From assembly GCF_016907535.1 (NCBI RefSeq), contig NZ_JAFBCF010000001.1, positions 1,178,001-1,242,000 on the forward strand: a DNA stretch of 64,000 nucleotides, in the 5' to 3' direction. Position numbers and translations under genes: made by a program. The notes beneath the pieces were generated by a model. That model was not told where the DNA came from, ran no database searches, and saw nothing but the letters and a program-made list of their open reading frames with translations. Positions 16,828-25,518 of this stretch are shown here, one piece after another (the first letter of the stretch is position 1; each line of letters opens with the position of its first letter). Origin of the DNA: Microlunatus panaciterrae. Its GTDB lineage: Bacteria; Actinomycetota; Actinomycetes; Propionibacteriales; Propionibacteriaceae.

Positions 16828-17615
16828 GCGCCCCTCGCCGGCTCATCCATCACAGGTCCGCTCGGCCCCTGTTCGGCCGGCTTGCGGGCCCGGAAGGTGT
16901 GCAGGATGCCGCGCTGCCAGCCCGGGACGGTGCGCACTTCGACGTCGACGTAGCCGGCCGCGGACATCCGGTCGGTGAAGGAGTCCACCGAGTCGAACCG
17001 CTGCACGCTGCGCCACAGGTAGCGATAGAGCCGGCTCTCGCGCGAGGTCAGCCAGCTGAGCGGGATCACCACCAGCCAACACACCACTGTCCAGATCCAT
17101 TGGGCCAGCCGAGAGCCCGCCACCGAGTATTCCTGGGTGACCAGGACACCGCCCGGGACGAGCAGGTCGTGCACCGCGGCCAACACCTTGTCCCGCTCGG
17201 TCACATTGCGGAACAGATAGGCGGCGAAGACACCGTCCACCGGGTCGGACAGCCCCCAGTCCCCCCGCGACCAGGCCAGCTCCTCAGCCAACCCGTGCAC
17301 GAAGCGGACGCCAGCCGGCCACGGCTTGGCCTCGGCCTGCTTGAGCATCCCCGAGGAGGCGTCGATGCCGACGACATCGAGCCTGCTCTGCCCGAACTGC
17401 TGCACCAGAGCCCTGGTCGAGGCGCCGGAGCCGCAGCCCAGGTCGACGATGCGAGTCGTCTCGACGGGGGCGAGGCGCTCTGCCAGGGCCGCGGCGGCGC
17501 TGCGTAGGTGACGGTGGTAGCCGGGGTTCAGTGCCACCATCAGGTCGTAGCGCGGCGCTGCCGAGTCGAAGGCTTCGGGGACGTCCTCGGTGGCGATCAT
17601 CGAAGGGGTGCGCAT
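16824..17615 (-). CDS. crtT: SAM-dependent methyltransferase of the carotenoid operon (CrtT-like)
   Basis: 263 aa class I methyltransferase with UbiE-like architecture. SAM motif I is VDLGCGSGAST near residues 57-67; VVGIDASSGML follows near 80-90. A hydrophobic stretch WIWTVVCWLVVIPLSW (about 173-188) may attach it to the membrane where carotenoids lie. ATG 17615 has GAGGAG upstream and overlaps the crtYd stop by 1 bp (TGATG). The order cyclase-methyltransferase-crtU matches crtY-T-U of Streptomyces griseus, where CrtT has no firmly assigned reaction. Symbol given by synteny. Confidence 0.75.
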   Translation of the reverse strand: MRTPSMIATEDVPEAFDSAAPRYDLMVALNPGYHRHLRSAAAALAERLAPVETTRIVDLGCGSGASTRALVQQFGQSRLDVVGIDASSGMLKQAEAKPWPAGVRFVHGLAEELAWSRGDWGLSDPVDGVFAAYLFRNVTERDKVLAAVHDLLVPGGVLVTQEYSVAGSRLAQWIWTVVCWLVVIPLSWLTSRESRLYRYLWRSVQRFDSVDSFTDRMSAAGYVDVEVRTVPGWQRGILHTFRARKPAEQGPSGPVMDEPARGA

Positions 17616-18025
17616 CAGGGCTCCTCACGGTCGGTGGGTGTCGGGGCGGAGACGGCGGAAGACGCCTCACGCAGTTCTAAATTCCCGTGCAGTTCTGGGT
17701 CTTTGGGTACTGATGAATCGTGGCTGCGGTCGACGAACCGCCGCCAGCAGAGAATCGCCAAGGTGACCATGGCGAAGCCGAAGCCGAAGTCCTCGACCGG
17801 GATGTCCCAGGGCAACCGGAGGCCGAGCATCTGTCGCTCGTTGTAGATCACGATCGGGTCGGACAGCTTGGTGAGCCAGCCGTCGACGGGGATCTGGAAG
17901 GCGAACACGATCGCCATCGACACCCAGTACTGGGCGGTCCTGAAAATTCCCGTCCTCAGCCAGAGCACCTCCAACGCGACCACGCCGATGATGGCGACGA
18001 CGGTCAGCAGGGTGTACTCAGGCAC
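17615..18025 (-). CDS. crtYd: Lycopene cyclase subunit CrtYd
   Basis: 136 aa integral membrane protein with three hydrophobic segments (about residues 5-22, 32-48 and 75-92) and the lycopene-cyclase-domain motif LPWDIPVEDFGFGF near 70-83. With CrtYc it forms the heterodimeric cyclase that closes the ends of lycopene to beta-carotene. The C-terminal tail (HDSSVPKDPELHG...) is hydrophilic and variable. Its ATG overlaps the crtYc stop by 8 bp. The E-D pair (PVEDF) is the likely catalytic acid pair by analogy with the family. Confidence 0.88.
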   Translation of the reverse strand: MPEYTLLTVVAIIGVVALEVLWLRTGIFRTAQYWVSMAIVFAFQIPVDGWLTKLSDPIVIYNERQMLGLRLPWDIPVEDFGFGFAMVTLAILCWRRFVDRSHDSSVPKDPELHGNLELREASSAVSAPTPTDREEP

Positions 18026-18395
18026 GATCGTCCAGTTCCGTCGCCGTGCCGGCGCGCGGACGACGCAGCCAGCGGAGCACCGTGCCCACAGCCTCGTACG
18101 TGAGCAGGCCGCAGATGGGGATCACGAGGAAGAAGACGAGCTCCTCCAGCGGCATGCCGAAGATCAGGTGGATGCCGGTGGTGAAGGTGGGGCTGTAGGT
18201 CCAGTGATCACGCAGGATGCCGGCGATGTCCCAGACGGAGAAGACGATCACCACCACCAGCAGGGCGAGCACCAACGGCCGGGGACGGCGGTAGACGCGT
18301 GCTCCGAGCAGGAACTCCAGCGGCAGGGTGACGAGCAGGCACAATCCCATCAGCAGCAGGTACTGGTAACGGTCGATGACCCCTGCTCCCCTCAC
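18018..18395 (-). CDS. crtYc: Lycopene cyclase subunit CrtYc
   Basis: 125 aa with three hydrophobic segments (about residues 11-30, 38-57 and 80-105) and the motif GMPLEELVFFLVIPICGLLTYE (about 79-100), where PLEEL is the counterpart of PVEDF in CrtYd. It is the first gene of the minus-strand operon crtYc-crtYd-crtT-crtU. The start is GTG 18395. A purine-rich GGGGAGCAGGGG lies just inside this start, so the true initiation site could be slightly different. Confidence 0.87.
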   Translation of the reverse strand: MRGAGVIDRYQYLLLMGLCLLVTLPLEFLLGARVYRRPRPLVLALLVVVIVFSVWDIAGILRDHWTYSPTFTTGIHLIFGMPLEELVFFLVIPICGLLTYEAVGTVLRWLRRPRAGTATELDDRA

Positions 18396-18438
18396 CCGCG
18401 GACAGATCCCCTGACCACGCGGGAGCAGGGACGGCGAC

Positions 18439-18457
18439 GGCCCTCCACCGGAGGGCC
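18439..18457 (-). terminator. GC hairpin between ctaA and crtYc
   Basis: GGCCCTCC and GGAGGGCC are perfect 8-bp arms around a 3-base loop. The hairpin lies in the 153-bp gap downstream of ctaA and upstream of crtYc on the same strand. It lacks a clear T-run, so it may act as a Rho-independent-like pause or as part of the crtYc leader. Confidence 0.45.
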
Positions 18458-18548
18458 ATGCTGGCCACCACCCTATCGGCGCGGACCACCCGCTCGGACA
18501 GCGGATCAGACTTCCCGCTGAACGACCTGCACCGGGTTGCAGCCTCAG

Positions 18549-19547
18549 TCAGACGGTCGCGGACTCTGGCCGAGCCGGAGCCGTCGCCCGGGGTTGTTCG
18601 GCTCGCTTGCCGACCGACATCAGGTAATGAGCACCGGCTGCGGTGATGACAGCGGCGCCGAGAACGTGCAGCAGCACCAGGCCGACCGGCAGGGCGATGT
18701 TGTATTGGACGATGCCGATGACGGCCTGCCCGAGCAGCAGCATGAGGAGCAGGACGGCTGCCCGGGAGCGGATCCACAGGATGCCGGCGATGGTCGCTGC
18801 CATCACGACATAGACCGCGGCTGCGTGGATGTGGCTGAGGAGAGCCGGGTCGAAGCCGGTGCGGACCGCGTCCCGGTCCCCGGCATGTGGGCCGCTGCCG
18901 GTGACGACCGTACCCAGCCAGACGGCGACGGCCAGCGCCCCGAAGGTGACCCGGACCAACGCCCGCTGAACGCCGCTCACCGGCTGGCGACGGACCCCGA
19001 GAGCGCGGTGCACCAGCAGCACGTTGACGCAGATCAGCGCCAGTGACGCCAGCATGTGCAGCGCGACCGCGAACGGGTTCAGGTGGGTGAGCACGGTGAT
19101 CCCACCGATGATCGCCTGGGCCGGGATGCCGGCCAGCAGGATCAGAGCGATGGTTCGCGCCCGCGGGCGAGCCTCACGGTCCTGCAGTCGGCGGGCCGTG
19201 ACGAAGGTGAGGATCATGATCGCCGCCAGCACGAAGGTGAGCAGCCGGTTGCCGAACTCGATCACACCATGGATGCCGTAGGCCGGGTGCGGCACGTAGG
19301 ACTCAGGGGCGCACCTCGGCCAGGTCGGGCAACCCAGCCCCGAGTCGGTGAGCCGGACCAGTGCACCCGTCACGACGATGCCGATATTGCCGACCAGGGA
19401 GGCGACCGCCCATCGCCTCAGCTGGGCTGTGGCGGTGAACCGGCGCCACAGTTCCCTCCCGGCCCCTTCCGTGCCCTGAGCCTGTCGAAGGGCGGAAGAC
19501 CGAGGATCGGCGCTCGCTGTACCGGCGTCTTTAGGTTCGTTGCTCAC
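18549..19547 (-). CDS. ctaA: Heme A synthase (CtaA/COX15 family)
   Basis: 332 aa polytopic membrane protein that oxidises heme O to heme A for cytochrome aa3 oxidase. Eight hydrophobic helices are visible. The conserved His ligands include IHGVIEFGNR near residue 93-102, ALHMLASLAL near 162-171, and HIHAAAVY/LHVLGAA in the C-terminal half. GLGCPTWPRC (about 71-80) is the periplasmic cysteine pair of actinobacterial CtaA. Starts with GTG 19547. The first 30 residues contain [12 protein letters not shown], the translation of a REP-like repeat inserted in the coding region. Confidence 0.9.
   Translation of the reverse strand: MSNEPKDAGTASADPRSSALRQAQGTEGAGRELWRRFTATAQLRRWAVASLVGNIGIVVTGALVRLTDSGLGCPTWPRCAPESYVPHPAYGIHGVIEFGNRLLTFVLAAIMILTFVTARRLQDREARPRARTIALILLAGIPAQAIIGGITVLTHLNPFAVALHMLASLALICVNVLLVHRALGVRRQPVSGVQRALVRVTFGALAVAVWLGTVVTGSGPHAGDRDAVRTGFDPALLSHIHAAAVYVVMAATIAGILWIRSRAAVLLLMLLLGQAVIGIVQYNIALPVGLVLLHVLGAAVITAAGAHYLMSVGKRAEQPRATAPARPESATV
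19472..19493. repeat. REP-like repeat inside the 5' end of ctaA
   Basis: One full copy (GTGCCCTGAGCCTGTCGAAG and the following GGC) lies in frame in ctaA and encodes LRQAQGTEGAG. It adds a short, probably cytoplasmic, extension before the first membrane helix and keeps the frame open. Confidence 0.9.
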
Positions 19548-19679
19548 AAGAAAGGTGCTCCGCTGCTGTGGTTCTGGTCAGACCACGATAAACCAGCATC
19601 GACCCTTCCCTGCGCGGCGCTCATCGATCCTGCCCAGGCCAGGTCCGGGCCCCTTCACCCCGAGGTCGGGTTGAAGGGT

Positions 19680-21593
19680 TCACTCGGCTGTCGGGAACTC
19701 CGTCACCCGCAGCCGCGCTGCGCCGTACGGCAGCAGCACGAGTGGTTCGATCGCAGTGTCCAGCCGCACCGGACTCGCTGGTGGCGCCGCGGCCGCCCCG
19801 TGCTCGAGACTCCACGACGGCACCCGCTGGCCGAAACCGTGCAGTCGCAGCGGCGCACCGTCAGGGCTGAACGGAGCCTCGCCTACCGTGCCACGTTCCA
19901 GCCGAAGCCCCTCCGGCAGTGCACCCGTCAGTGCATAGTTCCAGGGGGAGGCGGGCAGCACCTCCCAGCTGGCGTGCGGGAGCTCGCCCCCGATCCGGCG
20001 CCAATCCTCTTCCACGGCGAGAGTGAACACCAGCGGGCCGCGCTGCACTGAGACCGCCCCGCCGGGACGGTCCGTCACCCGCACCCGCGCCGGCAGCCGC
20101 AGCGTGATCGTCCGGGTGCCGTCCCAACGCTGCGCGATCCGGCAGACGGTGCCCGCATCGAGGGGCTGGAGCGCATCACCGCCGACCTGAACCGCCGGTT
20201 CATCGGACCAGCCCGGGATCCGGAGCCGCAGCCCGAAGGCCACGGGCTCGGCGACCGTGACGGTGATCGTCACCTCGTCGGTGAACGGGTACTCTCCGCT
20301 GGTCTCGATCCTTACCTGAACACCGGCACGTCGGGTGTTGATGATGCTCGGCGCGTACGACAGGGCCACCAAGTCGCCGTCGTCGGCCTCCATCCACAAC
20401 CGCGCGGCGAACTTGGGCCAGCCCTGGTGGCGGTTGGCCGTGCAACAGCCGAAGTGTGGCTCCAGACCGAAGGTGTTCGCATCGGGTCCGTTGTTGGTGT
20501 AGATCCGGTCCTCAGTGACGTGGCAGACCACCTGGTTGGCCTGCTGGACGTACTGATGACCCCATTCGTCCACCCGGGCGCTGGCCGGCAGTGGGTTGAA
20601 GGCGAGCAGCTCCAGCCGTTCTGCGAGGCGCCCGTCGACTCCCCAGTGCTGCAAGGCTGTCTCGAGGGAGAACATCGCCTCGACCACCGCACAGGTCTCG
20701 GAGCCCTGCGACGGGTGCCTCCCGGCTACGTGCTCGTCGCAGCTGAAGAAGCCATTGGACTGCCCGTGATGATCGTCAAGCAGCCGCACCATCGTCTGCA
20801 GTCCTTCGCGCAGCTCCTCCTCGCCCGTGTTGGCCCAGCGCACAGGGAGGGCCTTCAGCCCCATCGCGATGTTGACTCCGTGTGAGGTCAGGTAGCGATC
20901 GTTCATCCAGAACCCGTCGGCCTCCGCCTGGAAGGTCAGCAGCTCGGCCGCGGTCACCTTGGCCGGGAACGGCAGCTCGTCGGCGAAGACCCTCCAGTCG
21001 AAGCCCTGCTCACGCACCAGGTCAGCCAGCTCGGGCAGCCATTCCTCCCCGGACAGCTGGGAGAGCTCGTTGATTGACAGCACCAGATCCGCCCAGCGGA
21101 CCCGTCCCCAGTCGCGGAGCGGATGGCGCTCGAGCACCGTCTTGATCCGTCGGCAGAGCCGCAGCGCGGCCGGAACGATGCGTTGATCATCGGTGGCCGA
21201 GTGGTACTGGAGCAGCGCCTTGAGCATGATCATCCGCGGCCAGACATCATGATCGTCATCGGCCGACTGATCACGGTCAGCCGTGGTGGCGGTCGGCCCC
21301 ATCCAGCCGTCCGCGGACTGCAGTTCGAGAATCCGGTTGACCCAGCGGTGCGCCTTCGCCATTAGGGTCGGGTCCTGGAGCGTGAAGGCCAACGGGACCA
21401 GGGCATCCAGCCAATACGGAGCCCGTTCCCAGCCCTCTGCCGATCCGCCGAGCCAACCGCTGTCACGGACGTCCGGCCAGAACTCGTCCAGGTGCCCGGC
21501 CATGCCGTCCCGCTGCCGCTCCAACTGTCCGCGCAGCCATCCAGCCGGCTGCAGTTGACCCAGGGGTAACAGAGACAAGGTGGGCTGCGGCAC
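19680..21593 (-). CDS. GH127-type glycoside hydrolase (beta-L-arabinofuranosidase family, DUF1680)
   Basis: 637 aa. The (alpha/alpha)6 barrel of GH127-like enzymes is indicated by GWERAPYWLDALVPLA (about residues 54-69), GSETCAVVEAMFSLE (about 296-310) and CCTANRHQGWPKFA (about 384-397). In characterised members Cys and Glu in the last two motifs act in a retaining mechanism with zinc; here both are present. No signal peptide is seen, so it probably acts on imported oligosaccharides. GTG 21593 has GAGGAG 7 bp upstream. Exact sugar specificity (L-Araf, L-Rha, other) cannot be read from sequence. Confidence 0.82.
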   Translation of the reverse strand: MPQPTLSLLPLGQLQPAGWLRGQLERQRDGMAGHLDEFWPDVRDSGWLGGSAEGWERAPYWLDALVPLAFTLQDPTLMAKAHRWVNRILELQSADGWMGPTATTADRDQSADDDHDVWPRMIMLKALLQYHSATDDQRIVPAALRLCRRIKTVLERHPLRDWGRVRWADLVLSINELSQLSGEEWLPELADLVREQGFDWRVFADELPFPAKVTAAELLTFQAEADGFWMNDRYLTSHGVNIAMGLKALPVRWANTGEEELREGLQTMVRLLDDHHGQSNGFFSCDEHVAGRHPSQGSETCAVVEAMFSLETALQHWGVDGRLAERLELLAFNPLPASARVDEWGHQYVQQANQVVCHVTEDRIYTNNGPDANTFGLEPHFGCCTANRHQGWPKFAARLWMEADDGDLVALSYAPSIINTRRAGVQVRIETSGEYPFTDEVTITVTVAEPVAFGLRLRIPGWSDEPAVQVGGDALQPLDAGTVCRIAQRWDGTRTITLRLPARVRVTDRPGGAVSVQRGPLVFTLAVEEDWRRIGGELPHASWEVLPASPWNYALTGALPEGLRLERGTVGEAPFSPDGAPLRLHGFGQRVPSWSLEHGAAAAPPASPVRLDTAIEPLVLLPYGAARLRVTEFPTAE

Positions 21594-21792
21594 GGACGAC
21601 TCCTCAGATGATGATCTTGGTCCGTCCTACCGTACTGGACAATGTTCACCCGACCTCGGCCAGCCGCACACAGGAAGGACTTTCGCCCCTAGTTGGGCTC
21701 CCCCAGCCAGGATGGACTGAGCGCACAGCCGCAGCCGGTGGCAGAGACTCATCGCAGAGGAGCATCGTGCGCCCAGACCTTCCGCTCACGCG

Positions 21793-22031
21793 CCTTGAGC
21801 CCACCCCTACGCGCCCTGAGCCAACCCATCCGCTCCCTGAGCCGACCCCCACGCGCCCTGACCCAACCCCTACGCGCCCTGAGCCTGTCGAAGGGCTGCT
21901 CAATCTTCCGCGCCCTGAGCCAACCCCTACGCGCCCTGAGCCTGTCGAAGGGCTGCTCAATCTTCCGCGCCCTGAGCCTGTCGAAGGGCGGCTCGATCTT
22001 CCGCGCCCTGAGCCTGTCGAAGGGCGGCTCG
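21793..22031. repeat. REP-like repeat cluster ending at the WS/DGAT start codon
   Basis: Partial copies (ACGCGCCCTGAGCCAACCC) precede four full copies beginning at about 21877, 21933, 21970 and 22005, joined by CTGCTCAATCTTCCGCG or CGGCTCGATCTTCCGCG. The last copy supplies GAAGGGCGG just before the ATG at 22032. The whole cluster is an open frame with that gene ([12 protein letters not shown] repeated). Nothing else is seen in the 21594-22031 gap apart from this cluster. Confidence 0.95.
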
Positions 22032-23402
22032 ATGCGGACTTCTGACCTCGAACGCCTCAGCTCACTGGACCTGAGCAACCTGCGGGTGGAGGAACATGGT
22101 GGACCCATGCACGTGGCAGCTCTCGCCATTCTCGACGGTGGCCGGCTGCTCGACCTCAACGGCCGGGTCCGTCTCGACTACGTCCGCTTCCAGGTCAGGC
22201 GCCGGGTGCAGTGGGCGCCCCGGTTGCAGCAGGTGCTGTTCCGCCCCGGGCTCGGCCTGGGACCACCGCTCTGGGTCGACGATCCGGCCTTCGACGTGAG
22301 GTACCACGTACGGACCCGAATGCTTCCGCCTCCGGGGGACGAGAACACTCTGCTCGAGGTGTGCGCCGAACTGAACGCGGCACCGCTCAAGCTGGAGCGC
22401 CCGTTGTGGGAGCTGTGGCTGCTCGGCGGCCTCGGCGACGGCCGGGTGGCGATGTTGTTGCGCCTGCATCACGTGATGGCCGACGGCATCGCTGCCATGG
22501 CACTGATCCGGGTGCTGTTCGACGGCGATCCGGCCGAGGCCCTGGCCGACCGCTCGCCTCACACCCCCCGGCGGCGCCCCAGCCGACGAGAGCTGGCCCA
22601 GGACAACCTGCAGCGCAAGGCGACGATCCTTCGCGACTGCCTCTCGACCACGGGCGTCTCAAGCACTCTCAGCCAGCTGGTGCAACAGACCGGTCAGGTG
22701 GCTCGCATACTCCGGCAGACCAGGGCCCCGAGGCTGTCCTTCAATCGTCCCGTCGGTGATCGGCGCCGACTCGTCCTCGTCCGCGCGGACCTGGCGGCCA
22801 CCAGGGCGTCGGCCAAGGCACTGGGTGGGACGGTCAACGACGCGGTCCTTGCCGCCGTGACAGCAGCCGCCCGGGAGGTGCTCGAGTCCCGGGACGAGCT
22901 TCGGCCCGAGATGGTGATCAACGCATCCGTCGCCATCGCGACCCGGCTGGAGGCAGATCAACACACCGGCGGCAACCGGGCCGCGGTGCTGGTCATCCCG
23001 CTCCCGGTCGCGGAGCCCGACCCGTCGCGACGACTGCAGCAGATCATCCGCGCCACTGCAGCAGCCAAGCTCCGGCCGCCCTACCAGCCGAGCGGGCGGT
23101 TCGCCCAACGTTGGATGGTGCGGGTGATGCCTCGCCAGCGGCTGGTCAACCTGCTGGTCAGCAACCTGGCCGGTCCGCAACGGCCGCTCAGCTTTCTCGG
23201 CTCCCGCATCCTCGAGATGTTCCAGATCGGTGTTGTGCAGGGAAACCTGTCCGTGGGCGTCAGCGTCCTGTCGTATGCGGGCCAGCTCAACCTCGCCGTC
23301 CTCTGCGACCCTGACATCGTCACCGACGTGCACCTCTTCGCCGCCGGACTGTCGGCCGCTCTCCAGCAGGCCGAGCCCGCGGACAGCCTGGCGCAGGACT
23401 GA
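22032..23402 (+). CDS. Wax ester synthase/diacylglycerol acyltransferase (WS/DGAT) family protein
   Basis: 456 aa. The condensing motif HHVMADG is at residues 146-152 (HHxxxDG), and the N-terminal SSLDLSNLRVEEHGGPMHV block and C-terminal NLLVSNLAGPQRPL block (about 372-385) are typical. Such enzymes join acyl-CoA with diacylglycerol or fatty alcohols at the membrane to make storage lipid. ATG 22032 is chosen because residues upstream are only repeat translation. The likely ribosome binding site (GAAGGGCGG) is itself part of a REP copy. Confidence 0.87.
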   Translation: MRTSDLERLSSLDLSNLRVEEHGGPMHVAALAILDGGRLLDLNGRVRLDYVRFQVRRRVQWAPRLQQVLFRPGLGLGPPLWVDDPAFDVRYHVRTRMLPPPGDENTLLEVCAELNAAPLKLERPLWELWLLGGLGDGRVAMLLRLHHVMADGIAAMALIRVLFDGDPAEALADRSPHTPRRRPSRRELAQDNLQRKATILRDCLSTTGVSSTLSQLVQQTGQVARILRQTRAPRLSFNRPVGDRRRLVLVRADLAATRASAKALGGTVNDAVLAAVTAAAREVLESRDELRPEMVINASVAIATRLEADQHTGGNRAAVLVIPLPVAEPDPSRRLQQIIRATAAAKLRPPYQPSGRFAQRWMVRVMPRQRLVNLLVSNLAGPQRPLSFLGSRILEMFQIGVVQGNLSVGVSVLSYAGQLNLAVLCDPDIVTDVHLFAAGLSAALQQAEPADSLAQD

Positions 23403-23436
23403 CACGAAGATCATCCTGCGCCGCCGCGGGCCAGCC

Positions 23437-25281
23437 TCAGCTGGTGCTTGCCGTCCCGAAGATGTCCTGGTCGAGACCACCGGCGTTCGGGCAGGTGTCC
23501 GGACCCCAGGCGCCGGTGGCGTCCTGGACGCGGCACTGGTGGACGTCGAACCCCTCACCTCCGGCATAGCGAGGATCGTCACCACCGACGACCTGCCGGT
23601 TGTCCGTCCAGGTGTTGAAGGCGAAGGAGCCGACCGAGGAGACGTAGTTGTAGTCGCCGTGGAACGGCACCCGGCGATCGCCGAACATCTCATAGTTGGG
23701 CTTCTGCCTCACGTTGGACAGCCGGGCCACCGCCCACGACGTACCCCCGGTGGTGGACGATGCGCCGTAGGTGTCGAGGCCACGCGTCGCGGCGGCGAAA
23801 CCTGCCGCGTCACGGACCGCGCCGTTGTTGCCGGCCGGATACTGGACGCTGTAGGCGGGATCGTTGCGGCTGTCGTGCCAGATGGCGTGCAGCACGCCAC
23901 CGTCAGCGTTGATGTCCGGGAAGAACTGGTGGCCACGGGCCGTCGGCGCCAACAGCCGCGGTGTGGACCACCCTGTGGAGCTGAGCGAGGTGAAGTAGAT
24001 GCCGCCCTGGCCGACCCGCAGGGTGGTTCCCGCCGGGTCAGCGGTGTTGTACGTGGTCGCCGATGCCTGCTCAGTGCCCGGAATGGTCGCGTCGTAGACG
24101 AGGTAGACCCGCTGGTCGGCGGCCTTCGGGTCGGCCGTGATCCGAGGTTGGCTGTCGTGGCGGAAGAAGACGAAGCCGCTGCGGCAGGCGAACGGGCCCG
24201 AGCCGCAGTCACGGCTGTCGCCCACCGACTCCTCGCTCGGCTCGGACTGCGGTCCGTCCGCGTTCTCGTAGGCCTGCTCGTGCGCCTTGGCCGCTGCTGC
24301 GGGGTCCCCGGCGGTGTCGGCCGCGTCGAAAGGCTCGAAGGTGGCCGCGACGGCCGGTGCGCTGAACGTCCGGCCACCGTCATGGGAGACCACGTAGGCC
24401 ATGGCGTTCTGCTGGTGGCCACGGACCGTCTCGAACTGGCGGTAGGCGATGTAGACCGTGCCGTCGCTGGTGACCGCGATGTCGGCGAACTGCACGCCCT
24501 TCGACCCGGTCGAGATCTTCGTCGGCTTGCTGAAGGTCGCTCCGTGGTCGGTCGAGCGGGTGAATTGGATCGAGTTGTTGGCGTTCAGGCCCTGGAAGAT
24601 GCTCCAGGCGCCGTAGACGTTGCCGCGGTGGGGGCTGTTCACGCCACGATCAACCTCGATCGAGGTCTTGTCATTGAACCGCCCGTTCAACGCCGGCGTC
24701 CCGGAGCCGACGATCACGGTGCGCACATACCGGGCGGCGTCCTGGTCGTAGGTGGCGATCCAGACCGACCCGTTCTGGGGTGACACTCGGTTGAACGCGT
24801 TGCCCATATAGAACAGCCGCCCTTGGGTGTCCCACGCCTGCACCGGGTCGCCGGCGTTGGTGATGCCCTTCCGCTGCAGCGGGCTTGCCAGTCCCTCAGG
24901 CGAATTGTCAGTCGGGTATCCGGGTAGCAGGCTGTTCACCCAGGTCGACCCGGAGGTGGTGCTGCGATAGAAACCGGCCCAGCTGCCGCCGGCCAGCTCG
25001 GTCGTGCAGTAGTCGTTGGAGCCGGCGACCACGATCGACGGATCTCGCGCGTCCACCGCCACCGAGGGCTCGTTCTGCTGGCGCCGGTTCTGGCCGCAGG
25101 CCGTGATCGCATCACCGGGACCGGCTGCGCGTCCGTTCGCCTTGACGTAGGACGCGTCAGTCGTCACCGCGACGTTGGAGCCGACCACCGTGGTGGCGAC
25201 GGCCGGTAGCGCGGACAGCGCCGCCAGGCCCCCGAGGGAGGCTACTGCGGCGATTGCGGCTCGAAAATGTGTACGACGCAT
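23437..25281 (-). CDS. Secreted sialidase-like (BNR) propeller protein
   Basis: 614 aa with a signal peptide: MRRTHFRAAIAAVASLGGLAALSALPAVA with cleavage near residue 29. The mature part has repeated Asp-box-like turns (STTSGSTWVN, RSTDHGATFSKP, VSHDGGRTFSAP, STTGGTSWAVA) typical of a six-bladed sialidase/BNR propeller. The catalytic Arg triad of true sialidases is not obvious, so a binding or unknown enzymatic role is possible. ATG 25281 with GGGAGGAG 7 bp upstream is preferred to a longer frame. Found alone between the WS/DGAT gene (convergent) and VOC genes. Confidence 0.8.
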   Translation of the reverse strand: MRRTHFRAAIAAVASLGGLAALSALPAVATTVVGSNVAVTTDASYVKANGRAAGPGDAITACGQNRRQQNEPSVAVDARDPSIVVAGSNDYCTTELAGGSWAGFYRSTTSGSTWVNSLLPGYPTDNSPEGLASPLQRKGITNAGDPVQAWDTQGRLFYMGNAFNRVSPQNGSVWIATYDQDAARYVRTVIVGSGTPALNGRFNDKTSIEVDRGVNSPHRGNVYGAWSIFQGLNANNSIQFTRSTDHGATFSKPTKISTGSKGVQFADIAVTSDGTVYIAYRQFETVRGHQQNAMAYVVSHDGGRTFSAPAVAATFEPFDAADTAGDPAAAAKAHEQAYENADGPQSEPSEESVGDSRDCGSGPFACRSGFVFFRHDSQPRITADPKAADQRVYLVYDATIPGTEQASATTYNTADPAGTTLRVGQGGIYFTSLSSTGWSTPRLLAPTARGHQFFPDINADGGVLHAIWHDSRNDPAYSVQYPAGNNGAVRDAAGFAAATRGLDTYGASSTTGGTSWAVARLSNVRQKPNYEMFGDRRVPFHGDYNYVSSVGSFAFNTWTDNRQVVGGDDPRYAGGEGFDVHQCRVQDATGAWGPDTCPNAGGLDQDIFGTASTS

Positions 25282-25518
25282 GGTGCACTCCTCCCGGCGC
25301 GTGACCACGCGCCCAGGCGCCCGTCCAGTCTGGAGAACGCCCACCCCGAGTCGTCGCCCCGGCGGCTCGCTGCCCCATACGTACCACCGGATTTGTCAAC
25401 GCCGCAAGGGTTTCTGCGCGCCGCTTCAGGAATGCCGCTGCCGCCAGGATGAGCAGGGCGTGACGCGCATGGCTGCTCGCTGGGCGGCCGATCGTCCCCC
25501 GGCGTCCTGCGCCGGCCC

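Noticed and set aside
23230-24783. 517-codon plus-strand frame
   Set aside because: Antisense to the BNR-type secreted protein with its repeated Asp-box turns.
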